Origin: Paralichthys olivaceus
Taxonomy: Eukaryota > Chordata > Actinopteri > Pleuronectiformes > Paralichthyidae
NCBI RefSeq assembly: GCF_024713975.1
Contig: NC_091110.1
Span: forward strand, 3,969,501 to 4,033,500
Length of the DNA: 64,000 nucleotides
Reading direction: 5' to 3'
The notes beneath the pieces are model-generated. The model did not search any database and was not told the origin of the DNA. It saw only the letters and a program-made list of their open reading frames with translations. The position numbers and the translations under genes were made by a program. Positions 1 to 10,661 of this stretch are shown here, piece after piece. How positions within the stretch are numbered: position 1 is the stretch's first letter; each line of letters begins with the position of its first letter.

Positions 1-83
1 TGACCTTTTCTGTGTTTATGTTACTCTTAGTTACTACAGCTATGTGGGTGTGCGTTCAAAACAAAGACGTTCATGTCTCTGAC

Positions 84-3000
84 CGTGGAAGTATCTCTGA
101 ACCTTGAGGTATCCCACACTGAGCCGGAGCACCGACAGTTTGTCCAGGCAACCTCTGACCTCCTCGGTGAAAGGCAGCAGGCCGGTCAGTCGGTCCAGCT
201 CGATATTCAGACGGTCCCTGTGGCGTTTGGACGGATTGGTCTTCACCGGTGGAGTTTTCACACTGCAACAAGACAGAAGTTAATGTTGAGTGGCATTGCC
301 TGTTAAGACATGTCTGCTATGCTAGACAATAACAATACAAAACACAGGGAATTGTGCGTGTTTTGGGTTCAAGGTACATTTTTCATCACCTGTAACAAGT
401 TCAATTCGAACCCCTGAACTTCTGCATGAGTGGATGTGGGAGACTTGTCATACTGACTGTTCCCGTTCATGAAGAGAAAAAATTGAAGTGTTGTATTTCC
501 GAGACACAATGTCTCAATTAAACCACATCAAACAAAGCTTCAACATTCTGCTTTGGAGAGCCAGTACAGGCTGGAAGCACTTTTTATTATTACAAGACCA
601 GGGACCACACACGCACGCACGCACGCACGCACACACGCACACACTGACCACACCACTATAACCCCTCCAGCTTTAGACTGAGTTAAACCTGCCTACCTAA
701 TTAACATATGGACACAGAAATACATATATAAATAAATGCAGAATTAAATGAATTAATGTAGAAATGAATAAACATATAAATGTAAAAGTACTGAAATAAA
801 TTAATGTAGAAATAACTGAAAATATGTGGAAATCAAAAAAGTACTACATGTAATAGACATAAATAAATACATAAATGTAGAAATAAATAAATGTAGGAAT
901 TAGTAAATTAATAAATAAATGTAGAAAATAATGAATTAATGTAGAAATAAACTAATAAATAAATAAATCTAGAAATACAGAAAAAGCCATTATCATTGCA
1001 AACTGTATTTATTTATTGATTTATACTTTCATAGCTAACTGTATACAGTAGTAGTAGTTAAAATAACAGAAAAGCAGTACATGTACAACAGTAAAATATT
1101 GCTCAAGATCTGACTGCATCAGTGTTAATTATCTAATAATGTCATACAAATAATGTAAGTTGCAGGGGATATTGTTTCTGCAGAATTTATGTTTAAGGAC
1201 AATTTGCTGATAATTTATTATTAAATGTTACTTGGGTGGGGTGTGATGAGGTCAGGGGCTCTCAGGGAACACTGTAATACTGAGGGGGGGGGGGCATGAA
1301 TGTGTGCCTCAAATGTCAAGGCAATTCAGCCAATCATTGCTGTGACATTTCAGTCAAAACCCCAAATGTCAGAGTTAATGGAGGAGTCAGGGGGATAGGA
1401 TTCATCCTCTGGGGGACAGGAACGTCTGTGTGTATATTGTTGTTGAGATATATCTGTCTATACATAAATAAATAAATACAAGACACACCCTGACTATATT
1501 TATTTCAAAAGTCTGATGATCTTGGCCACATTTTACCACAGATCATCACACAGCTATTCCTCCGCAACATGTCAGCACATGCCGTCCTGTGTGCCATCCC
1601 TCCCTGACAATACACAATGATCTGACAAAGGAGACAGAGGGGAGAGGCGAGGACAAAGGAGCAGGGAATGAAGAGATGAAACGTTCAAAATCCCAGTGTG
1701 ATCGCAGCAATTGCATTGGATTCATTTTTTTGAAACTTAAAAGCAATTTCTGAATGAAACAGATTATTTGGGAACTAGACACTGACAGATGACTGACTTA
1801 TGAATTGATCTGAGAGAAGATTTATACGCAATTATTCTAAAAACTGATTAATTACTGATTCTCTGATTCTCGCCAAAAGTACCAGTTTATTGCAATGTGA
1901 AGTTTTTCTGGTTTTCCTTGACTATGATGGAAGTTAATTCCAACAATTATCATATTAATCAATGAGGACATCCACAAATTGATAATAAAATCAATTTGTC
2001 TTCTTGAATAAAAATGTCAAATATTTGCTGCTTACGACCACAAGTGGACAGCTCTAAGTACAGGTGTGAACGCACTCGGGTGTGAACGCACTCAGATCGG
2101 CTAGCGATCTGATCACACCACATTCGGAGTGTACACTCCGAATGTGGTGTGATCAGATCGCTAGCAGTGTGAACGTGAATCCGTCCAGGGCCACATATGA
2201 AGGACCTCCTACTGATCCGCTGCAGATTTTCTCTCTTCTTTCGTGGATTTGTTTGTGACAACTGAGACAATATCAACCCTGATCACCACATAATGATCGT
2301 ATTTTCCTTGAATTGATCAAATCTTTCTTCACAAATGCACGAGACTCTTTCAGCCTCTCCTGACTTGCCCTCTACTTTTCTTCGCACGCTCGTGCCGACA
2401 AACTCACACATGCAGTGACTGTGACGCACTTGTGTCCTCAGACTGGGAAAAAACATGAACAGAAATGATGTACATGTTTGTTTGTATAGAGCGGGGAGGT
2501 GAGATCCGATCACGAAACGCACGTGGGGTCACATTTTAATGCCAGGTGTGAACGCACACACTCAAGAGCTGTCCAGTTGTGATCGGATCACAAAAGCCAC
2601 ATGTTAATACCCGGTGTGTACGGGGCCTACATGACTCGATGCTTTTCTTGGTCATACGTGATAGTAAACTGAATCTCTTTGGGTTGTTCACACATCTGAA
2701 GACATGTTTGGAAGTCATCTAAAAAACCTTAATGAAATAATTGAGATGTTGTTCAAAATTGTATAATTTGCCTGAAAAGGGGAATAGGGAGTCTAACATC
2801 TGAAAAGCTTAGACCATCAAATGTTCAGCAGAGTTTGGCATTTTTGATTGATAATCAACTTGCATTAGTAATCAATATGCAAATCTTGGATTTGGTTTTT
2901 TTTGGGTGAATTTAATCTCAAATCTTTAATCAAGCCTTCGGCCAGAGATCATTGTGATCACTGCCCTGACGCGTGAAGTGAGTCAGGTTACGTTTGCAGA

Positions 3001-4908
3001 TTGCCGCTAGTGTGGGATTGATGCTTGATAGAGAAATAAATGCTGCAAATAGATGCACGGTATGAAAGTGTGTGAATGGTGGAAAGGCAAAACTGAACTA
3101 CACAGCGTTTTAAGTAGAAAGGCGCTATTCAAATACAGACCAGTTACCATTACAGAGCAGCAACAGAGACTTGTAAACAGTCAAAGCAGAGGGATATATG
3201 GAAATATGTCCATCCATCCATTGCTGTTACTCATTTCATTTCCCGGAGCAGCACTTGGATTGTTCTTTTCATGACACAATAACCATGTTAATCCGGTAGT
3301 GGAAGTGGTAACTTTTGATATTTTGGGTTTCGTGAGAGAAGAATTGTGACGTCAGGTAACTGTGAAAGCACCAAATGATCTGCTCTTTCAAGTTTTGTGT
3401 GCATCTACTGACTAATCAATTAATTAATTAGTTGAGGAAAGGTTTAGAAAAATGTGAAAAAGTCCATCATAAGATCCACGATGATGTTTAGTTTTGTATA
3501 ATAGTCCAGATCTAATTAATACTATTAGAATGATATAAACATTATAATAGGAGCAAATCTTCTTACTCTCCTTTGATAGGTTGAGAAAATAAAGTAGAAA
3601 CTGCCTCTTCCACCACTCGCTGTTCTGATGTCTGTGACCCTACAGAGAATAATGACCTCCACAGGCACCATCAGTAGCAACAGTAAGACCACCTTGTAGA
3701 AATGCTCTGTTGTAAGTGAACGTTCTCCATCTTTAAAACTTTATTTCAGTAAAAGTAGCCTAGAAAAATAGGAAGAAATACATTTTTATATTTTGGAAAA
3801 ATGTATAAAAAACTTGAAATGCTGCAGAGTACCTTCATCTAAAGTTCATTGGTCAGTTATATTTTGTACGAATCAATAATCTGATTCTGCCGAGCAACTG
3901 AAGCTGTTCCCTCCAAAACTAGCTAAAGGTTACATAAAATGGAAAAACTCGTTGCACAGCTATGATAACGACCTCCATCATCACCTCAGCACACGCACTT
4001 CTAAAAAAGTAAAGATAAACACAAACCTAACAACTACAATGCAAGTGACGCACGTGTTGGTGCAAACACGGGGTGTCCGTCAAAGTATTGGTGGAATCAC
4101 GAGTAATAGTTGTGATTACACATTGATCATTATCACTATGGTAATTGATTGATTGTGTTGAGGACTGATCCAGCCAAGGCAGTTCAAGATTGTTGGGAAA
4201 CCATTATATTATATGAGTTACCTGTTAATTCCACAAATATCAGTCTGCCCGTAAATGGAACGCATGTATATCTCAAAAACTATTCATGTTATTAGCTTCA
4301 CACTTGGCAGAGGTGCTGTTAATCGCACAAAGAAGCTGAATATGATGCAGTTCGAACATGTTATACATTCAATGTGAATAAAAACATAATAAACAGGCGA
4401 CCAGGGCTCTGCAGCAGCCAGTGGGGGTGGGGAAGTATGCCTTCAGATTATGGAGATTATTCAACGTCCTCAGATAAACTACAAATTAGGTTAAGATTAA
4501 GTTTAATAAACTGAGATTGTATTTTTGTGAACTTGGGAGTGAATATTGTGTTGCTGGCTTAAAAGCAGAAATAGCCGACAAGCAATTTATGAAAAAAAAA
4601 TAATACTACGAGTTCAGTTAATAATTCAAACTTATATTTAAATCACACACGTGGAGAATAATGAAAGAAATTCAGTTTCATCATATCATAAACAATGGCT
4701 ATAAAGTGTTCACTGCAGACAAACCAGGTGGGATGAACACAAAGTTCCCTCTGCACCATAGGCTGTTTATGAGAAGCTCAGCACACAAACAATAAAAAAG
4801 TGACAGTGTATCATAAACGAGAAAAGGTTTTTAAAGAGTTGAGAGTTACTTTTTCTGGACGGGCTTCCTCCTCCTCTTCACTGCGTACACTCCTCCATTC
4901 CCCTGCAT
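84..4908 (-). CDS. ahr2: Aryl hydrocarbon receptor, ahr2-like (first two coding exons; partial)
   Basis: Ligand-activated bHLH-PAS transcription factor that pairs with ARNT and binds xenobiotic response elements. Two coding exons are visible: exon 1 at 4908-4850 ([19 protein letters not shown], donor GTAACT) and exon 2 at 262-84 (donor GTCAGA). They join in phase through a split codon to give about 80 residues. Exon 1 carries the basic nuclear-localisation stretch KRRRKPVQK. Exon 2 carries the basic region [10 protein letters not shown] and the helix-loop-helix ([23 protein letters not shown]). The VYAVK/KPVQK start and the VGYL segment are most like fish AHR2 as I remember it. Exon 2 ends in phase 1 at the site usual for AHR genes. 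The PAS and transactivation exons lie off the left edge. The end of exon 2 (VQRYFH, where VKSFF is usual) and a Cys in RGCLDKLS are unusual and may mark a diverged ahr2 duplicate. AHR identity is firm; the paralogue is less so. Confidence 0.8.
605..645. repeat. (ACGC)n/(AC)n microsatellite
   Basis: About 40 bp of ACGC units that decay into AC dinucleotides, seen directly. Confidence 0.9.
690..975. repeat. AT-rich degenerate tandem repeat
   Basis: Repeated variants of AATAAATGTAGAAAT, with spacing too irregular for a clean period. It looks like an old, decayed minisatellite in the ahr2 intron. Confidence 0.7.
2030..2627. mobile_element. Non-autonomous DNA transposon (MITE-like) with nested termini
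   Basis: The right end reads ATGTTAATACCCGGTGTG followed by TACGGGGCC. In inverse orientation this is a GGCCCCGT...GGTATTAACAT terminus. Near 2500-2555 a second terminus-like stretch (GATCCGATCAC ... AATGCCAGGTGTGAACGCAC) sits just inside the first. The left part (2035-2090: GGACAGCTCTAAGTACAGGT, then two GTGTGAACGCACTC repeats) is a partial inverted copy of the right part (AGAGCTGTCC at about 2570). The core around 2320-2400 (CAGCCTCTCCTGACT) matches a second element in cops4 intron 5. It has no transposase frame. The class is not certain: the TIRs are short and no target-site duplication was clear. It contains the 66-bp palindrome listed separately. Confidence 0.65.
2100..2165. repeat. Perfect 66-bp palindrome (33 + 33, no spacer)
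   Basis: The left arm runs from GCTAGCGATCTGATCACACC to GGAGTGT. The right arm is its exact reverse complement and begins immediately with ACACTCC. All 33 pairs match. Symmetry stops at position 2099 (G) against 2166 (A). It could extrude as a cruciform, or form a long hairpin if transcribed. Confidence 0.97.
3035..3150 (+). repeat. Dispersed retroelement tail fragment (GCGCTATTCAAATACA type)
   Basis: The text GTGTGTGAATGGTGGAAAGG, then AAGTAGAAAGGCGCTATTC followed by AAATACAG, matches the widespread fish 3' tail that ends in a GCGCTATACAAATA-type motif. It is a short degenerate fragment in the ahr2 intron. Confidence 0.55.
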
Positions 4909-5540
4909 GGTGCTGCCAACTTTCTCTGTGTGTCCTCTCTCCGAACAAACAACTCAATCAGCCTCACACCACCATAAAAGATATGCGTTTGTTTTTATCT
5001 CCGCACAAGACACACCCTGACTTCTTCTTCTTCCCCTCCTCTGGCTGCCGGATCCTGCAGCAGATCCCAGATCGCTTCGTTAGACAGTAGCTTCCAGCCC
5101 GACGCGGTGAGGAGGAAATCCCAGCATGAGAGGTGAGGCTGCGTGTTCCCAGGTCTGTGGGTCAAAGGCTCCGAGTTTCATTAAAGAAGTGGTTGAAACT
5201 TTCCCGAGGGAGGCTGCAGCTCCCACACCGTCTGGTTCCTCTCCGCCGCCTCAGCCAATCAGCAGCCCTGTCACATGCGGGCCCCCTCTGTCTCTCCGTG
5301 TGTGATTGGTCCAAACCTTTGCCCTTTGTTTACCTTCCTCGTCCTCAGCTGGAAAATGCAGAGTGTGCACATGGAGGTGATCCGCAGACTCAACCTTCTC
5401 CTGCTGCTTCTCTCTGCAGCTGCTCGGATACACACGCAGAGACAGAGCTCGACCTTCATTCATCTTTTTGAAATCTTTTTCCTGCCTCTTACAAACTGTT
5501 GCGTACCCTTGACCTCTAACGCCACCTAGCGGCAGCGATA
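4909..5540 (-). promoter_or_regulatory. Upstream region of ahr2-like gene
   Basis: GC-richer than its flanks, with no supported exon. It lies directly 5' of the ahr2 start codon and 1.2 kb before the vamp8-like first exon, so it probably holds the ahr2 5'UTR and promoter. The overlapping open frames here lack splice or homology support. Confidence 0.4.
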
Positions 5541-5574
5541 CATTGATGCAGGTTAGGACCTACAAAAAAGAAAA

Positions 5575-5860
5575 TAATGCACAGTGGTGGAGGAAGCATT
5601 CATTCCCTATATTCAACTAACAGTAGTAATGCAATACTGTAACATACATATACATATACATATATATATATGTTTCAAATGCATATTTTACACATCCAAT
5701 ATTATTTGAAATATCATTTGTTGAATGTTACAACTGTAATATTTTACATTCACATCAAAATGACTCATTATAGTCTCATGACAAGTGTTCAGTTATAGTG
5801 TTGCTACTTGTGCTTCAGTAAATGATGTGGATACTGTCAGTTTTATTAGCACAGTTGACA
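5575..5860. repeat. Possible fragment of the teleost 'agtggtggaggaagta' dispersed repeat
   Basis: ACAGTGGTGGAGGAAGCATT at about 5580 resembles the start of a dispersed teleost repeat. The rest is eroded and includes a TATACATATA tract. Weakly supported. Confidence 0.35.
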
Positions 5861-6054
5861 GACTGCTGGTGGGTGGTGTGACTTATTTATTTTTCTGCAG
5901 CATCACAGCTTTATACGCGAGCAAGGACATTTTTTAAAAGGTGACGCTGATGCTCAAGGATTTTTAAAACCGAAGGCTGAAGCTGTAAGCTCAGCTCATC
6001 TGTTGTCACCACGGTATCCTCTTTTAATGCTCTATTAAAAAAACATTCTCATAA

Positions 6055-6215
6055 AATGGGGTTTTAATTTTTGCTTGTTTTATTGCATTATTTTATCCAT
6101 TGTCTCCTGCATTAACTCTTTTTATTGCTCTGCATGTATTTTCATTTTTTATATCTGTGTTTTTTTTTACAAGTGCCTTATAAGTAAAGTTTGTTATTGT
6201 TTTTATCGCTTGCTT
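6055..6215 (+). mobile_element. LINE (Rex1/CR1-like) 3'UTR fragment
   Basis: TTTTATCCATTGTCTCCTGC, then GCATGTATTTTCATTTTTTA followed by TATCTGTG, matches the 3' end of the longer LINE copy at 57950-58560. Only the 3' tail is present, as expected from 5' truncation. Confidence 0.65.
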
Positions 6216-6773
6216 TAAAAGAACACAGATTAAACTCTAAGACCGCGGCTGGCCACAAACTGCTGAGGTAACAAACTGCCAACACAGAATCAGGAAATGA
6301 GGCAACTTGGCTCCTTCACTTTACTGCTTCGTAGATAGCCCTCAGTTGAAAACACAGAGCCCTTTGCTCAGACATATCAGTTGAACGCTGGCCTGCATCC
6401 ACTGCTCTGACCGCTCATGGTATGTAAATCACTCAAAACAGGGAAGTTTTAACTTGGAGTGTGTCGAGTGCAGGTGATATTTCTGTTCCTGTTGGATGTA
6501 TATGTAAAATAGATGGCGAAAAGCAGGAAATGAGCGTAGTGCATGTTCCTGATCTGACCGTCTCTGGCTGAGCCAATGAGACTTTGATTGAGGCAACAGG
6601 TAGTTAATGTGTAACAGGGCAGAGGTGCAACCTTCAGCAGACATTTGTTTAGCTCTTATGACTCGGTCACAAGAAGCACAGGAAGCAGAGGAGAACAGGG
6701 CTTCGTGGACAGTGTGGTTTCAGTGTGTGAAGCTGAATTGTTTTGTTTGTTGGGACTAAGACACAAAGCTGCG

Positions 6774-8568
6774 ATGGTGAGTGTTGAAATCATTTTTTTT
6801 GCTTTCCATGTTACATATTGTTCTCAAACAGATTCAGTCTTGATATCATGTGAAATAATTCTGTAGAGGTGTATATGACATTATTATAAACTTGGTTTAC
6901 TGTGTTAGAACAGTACTGAAGGTTCTCATGTGACGCAGGCCTCGTTAAACTGACTGCGCTGTTTCCTGTTAACACAAATATAGGAAGTGAGGTTTGGTCA
7001 TGAAGAATTGTGATAACAGTTTACATTTGGCTGGCAGACTGCGACTGGAGTTTGCCTGGTTGTAAATGTTTTGGAGATAGTGACTCATGGAACTGAAACG
7101 GACCCTTACTCCACTTTTTCACAGGCTGACACGGACTCTCAGTCAGCGGCCACTGGCTCGACTGCCAAGCTCGACCAAGTGCAAGGTCAGGTGAACGAGG
7201 TTAAAGTTATCCTGAAAGACAACATCAACAAAGTGCTGGAGAGGGGGGACAGATTAGATGATCTGATCGGGAAGACCGACGGCCTGCAGGCGTCTGTAAG
7301 TATTCCATCATGCATGATGAGCTCGCTGTGCTTCTGTCTGTGGAGGTGGGGTGACTCCTTTAAAAGAGCTGACAGGTCTAATGAGAAGTCACTTTTTGGA
7401 TTAAGATTCTATATTTACATGTGATAAACCTCTAAAATACCAAACGTTGTTTGAGATTGAATCAGTGGTTTTCAACCTTGTCTAGTTGGGGTCCCTTATG
7501 CTCCTGATGTCCGAGTTAATGAAAGAGAGAGAGGTTTTCATTTCATGAAGAGGTTAAGATGAAAAGATGAGTTAGAGTCTAAAATAGGAAGACAAACGTG
7601 AAGCAGAACTTCAGAACAAAACCTCGAGCTGGGAACCAGACACACAAACTACCAAAGTAAAGTAGTTCAAACCGGCTCCACCTCAAGCAGCTACAACTGT
7701 ACAACGTTGATCTAAAGCATTCATCTGTTACTGCAATAGAAGAGTATTTTATGCATGTATATATTTGTGCACTAAATATTAGATACTAATTCACACACAA
7801 GTATATATGTATGAGTACTTTTACCTTTGATTCTTCAAGTAGGTTTTATTGCAAAAACATCTGTAATTGGACTGAAATCATATTTTATATGTTTTATTAT
7901 GGTACAGTGTATTTTTGCATTGTAAATTTGTACTTTCTCCACTTCTCTATTTTTATTATTCTCTATATGTTCTCCACTACTGTCAAACAAAGTGTACAGC
8001 TGAGACTGATAAGTAAAACAAATCTTGCTTACAAACCAACAAACTAATGAGCACGAGGGTGAAACCTCCTTGGTGGAGGTTATAAAGTTTATCCACGCTC
8101 TATTATATGTTTTGGGGAATCAAGGAAACCATGACTTTGCAGTTCTAATTCGTCTTTTACGAACAAGCATTCCCGTTCATAAAAAACGAATTAGAACTCT
8201 GGTCCTGTAAATTTGTTGGACGCATAACAAACAGCTAAAAACCAAAAAGCCCAAAATGTATTCTGCAGATGCATCATCTTTTCCCATCATCATTATACTA
8301 CTTATCTTTTGTAGTAGTACACTAGTAAACAGACTCATTGGTGAAATCGTATTAGTTCTTGTTTTCGTGAAGACTTGAGAACTTTCGCAACCACAAGTAT
8401 TTTACTACATTTGTTTTTTTCTCTTTCCAGGCCGACTCATTCCAGAGAACATCCACACGTGTGGCCAGGAAATACTGGTGGAAAAACATTAAACTGATGA
8501 TTATAATCGGCGTCATTGTGCTGATCATAATTATCCTCATCATCCTCTTTGCCACTAAGGTTATATAA
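6774..8568 (+). CDS. vamp8: VAMP8-like R-SNARE (endobrevin)
   Basis: Single-pass vesicle SNARE that pairs with syntaxin and SNAP Q-SNAREs to drive fusion of late endosomal, autophagosomal or secretory membranes. Three coding exons: 6774-6776 (only the ATG, then GTGAGT), 7125-7295 and 8431-8568, giving 103 residues (human VAMP8 has 100). A first coding exon holding only Met is typical of the VAMP family. The R-SNARE motif spans about residues 20-75 ([20 protein letters not shown]), with the zero-layer Arg in VLERGDRL. Next come the juxtamembrane VARKYWWKN and a C-terminal membrane anchor ([20 protein letters not shown]), as in VAMP8 rather than VAMP2/3. A short open frame from an ATG at about 6658 lies upstream and could be a uORF if transcribed. 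A poly(A) signal lies at 8958. VAMP family is firm; VAMP8 is the best fit. Confidence 0.86.
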
Positions 8569-8882
8569 ATCTTTACAGGCTCAGGACTGAAAACAATGAC
8601 GTTAGTGGCTAAAGTTCACTTATACAGCCGACATTTATTGAGTAATTTTGAATTTGTTTTCTCAATAGTGATCGTCTCAGCTCAAACAAGGACGCGTTTT
8701 ATATTTCATGATCAAAGTGTATCTCTGCAAAATCTTCAGATGTAAAGATTAAATTCAGACTAACAGAGTTCAAATTGTAATGAAGTTTGCTGAAATATTT
8801 CCTTTAACACTCCAAGTCCTTAACATATGAGCCATATTAGTAATTCACACAGGACCATAAATCCAAATAAGTGTTTATTATT

Positions 8883-8888
8883 TTTATT
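8883..8888 (-). terminator. Probable poly(A) signal of hnrnpd
   Basis: AATAAA on the minus strand (TTTATT on plus), with a second at 8874-8879. It lies to the left of the vamp8 signal, so the two convergent transcripts would overlap. Confidence 0.4.
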
Positions 8889-8957
8889 TTTCACATTTCT
8901 TTTTGTCCAAGACACTGTGTATATATATATACTGTATGTTTATGACTGTCAAACTGT

Positions 8958-8963
8958 AATAAA
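8958..8963 (+). terminator. Probable poly(A) signal of vamp8-like gene
   Basis: AATAAA 390 bp after the stop codon, the first canonical signal downstream. Confidence 0.5.
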
Positions 8964-10661
8964 TGTATTATATAACTGATGCCTATGATAAACATAACAT
9001 AATAGCATAACAATGCATCTCTGCTGCCACTGTATGTGAATATATGTGTGATCTGCTCCGACCAATCTAAAGTTTCAGTTATGGGATAAATCAAGCAATT
9101 CACAAATAGCAATTGACAACATTAAATACAAAAGCAAAAAGGAACGAGGAACTGCTCAAACTTTGCAGCAAACTAAATGAATGCAAAACATGAAAATCCA
9201 AAACTTTTAAGATACAACAAATACTCTGGTAAATATATAGAGGAAATGTAATGTAGGTCATAGTGTTCTTCATTTACTTTCTTACAATCAGCTAAGTGAC
9301 CTTTGCTGGATACCATCATCTCTTTGGCCAATGCTCCGCCAGTGCACTGCAGACTTTCATCACTCTGAGACCTATGGAAAACAAACAGAAACAAATTAGC
9401 CATAGACAAACAAGAGACAGGTAAAATTACAATAAAGTAGGAATCCCCCTTGTTTATAAAGTCCAGTGTAAAAAAAAACAATAAGAAAAAACAAACTGAG
9501 AACAATTATTTTAACATTTTACAGTTTAAAAAAAAGTTAGTCCATAAGCTAGAAATCCTGAAGTGCAATAAATTGAAGAAGTCAAAGCCAAAAGTACTAA
9601 ATGGAAGAAACCTTCGACTGGTCAAAAATACACATTAAAGACAGCATTACATGCAAATTACTGGAGATGTAGTGACACTTAGTGCTTCTTCTCATTTTAC
9701 AAAAGCTTATAAGAGGAAAATTTGTTACAGGAAAATTGAGAAAAGAGGAGTCTTTTCCATCGCTGTCAGTAAAAAAAAAAAACAGAACAATACATGTACA
9801 CAAAGTAAAGCACTTTATCCCCCAACACAGAAGAGTCCAAATACGAACCAGGATTTAGCTCATGGACTACAGGCTACAAGAGCTAAATAAAGAAACAAGC
9901 ATTTTAGATAAAGATTAGAAATGCATATATTAACAATAGGAACTGGAAAGTCCAGAGAATGCTGTACGTATCCTTTGAAAAGCAAATAGTTATTTTTTTC
10001 ATATTTATAAATCATTACTTGTGGGGGAGTAAGGGCCTGTAAAAAATGACAATTACATGTGTATATTTTTACTTTTACATTACATACAGTTGCAAAGAAA
10101 TTAAAAATGGAAAGAAAGATGACAAAGCTGGACGTGTCCCATATTGTTTAGTTTAGAAATGCTGATACAGGATGTTGTAAGACCATACCAAATGGCAGCA
10201 ATCGAGAGCGTATGCTTCTCGTACCCAGTCCGCATTGAGCGGGCCCTGAGAGTATCTGGGAGTCAGCTCATGGCCTGCAAGGAAGCTCCGCTGGCAGGTA
10301 CAAACAAGGTATGTCAGAGTTAGGAGACAACATTCTTCCTTTTGTTTCCTTGCACATCCTTAACTTTGGCATCCATTTACTGTAGTAGCAGTACTTTACC
10401 TGTTAACTTTACAGTTTAAAAAAAAAGAACGAAGGTGCAAAAGAGGCAGCAGAAGGCCGGCTGATAAAATAATCGCCACAGAGTGTAGCCTCTATGTTAC
10501 CACTACTGTAAAGCACTTGAGGGTGCTGAGAAAAAGAAATTTATAAGAGCAAATTATTCATAATGTTACCAAACAGCAAAGTAAATATAACTACTTTAAA
10601 ATTAAATGAAATGGTATATCTTTGTTGTTGCATACCTACTTGACGATGAGGGGTTTCCCCA

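Larger units (their letters stand above)
263..4849 (-). other. Intron 1 of ahr2-like gene
   Basis: A 4.6 kb intron with no convincing coding exon on either strand. It holds an (ACGC/AC) microsatellite, an AT-rich degenerate repeat, a palindrome-bearing DNA element and a short LINE/SINE-tail fragment, each listed separately. The acceptor reads TTGTTGCAG and the donor GTAACT. Confidence 0.75.
8875..10661 (-). other. hnrnpd: hnrnpd 3' UTR region, probably spliced
   Basis: After the TAG stop the transcript reads about 30 nt to a donor TCAAGTAG|GTATGC near 10634, so the 3'UTR itself appears to contain an intron. Splicing within the 3'UTR is known for HNRNPD and is used in autoregulation. Two further minus-strand segments have plausible splice sites: 10274-10189 (acceptor CTTCCTTGCAG, donor GTATGG, 86 nt) and a terminal exon from about 9372 (acceptor TTTTCCATAG) to the poly(A) signals near 8880. 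The exon boundaries are inferred; no reading frame is involved. Confidence 0.45.
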
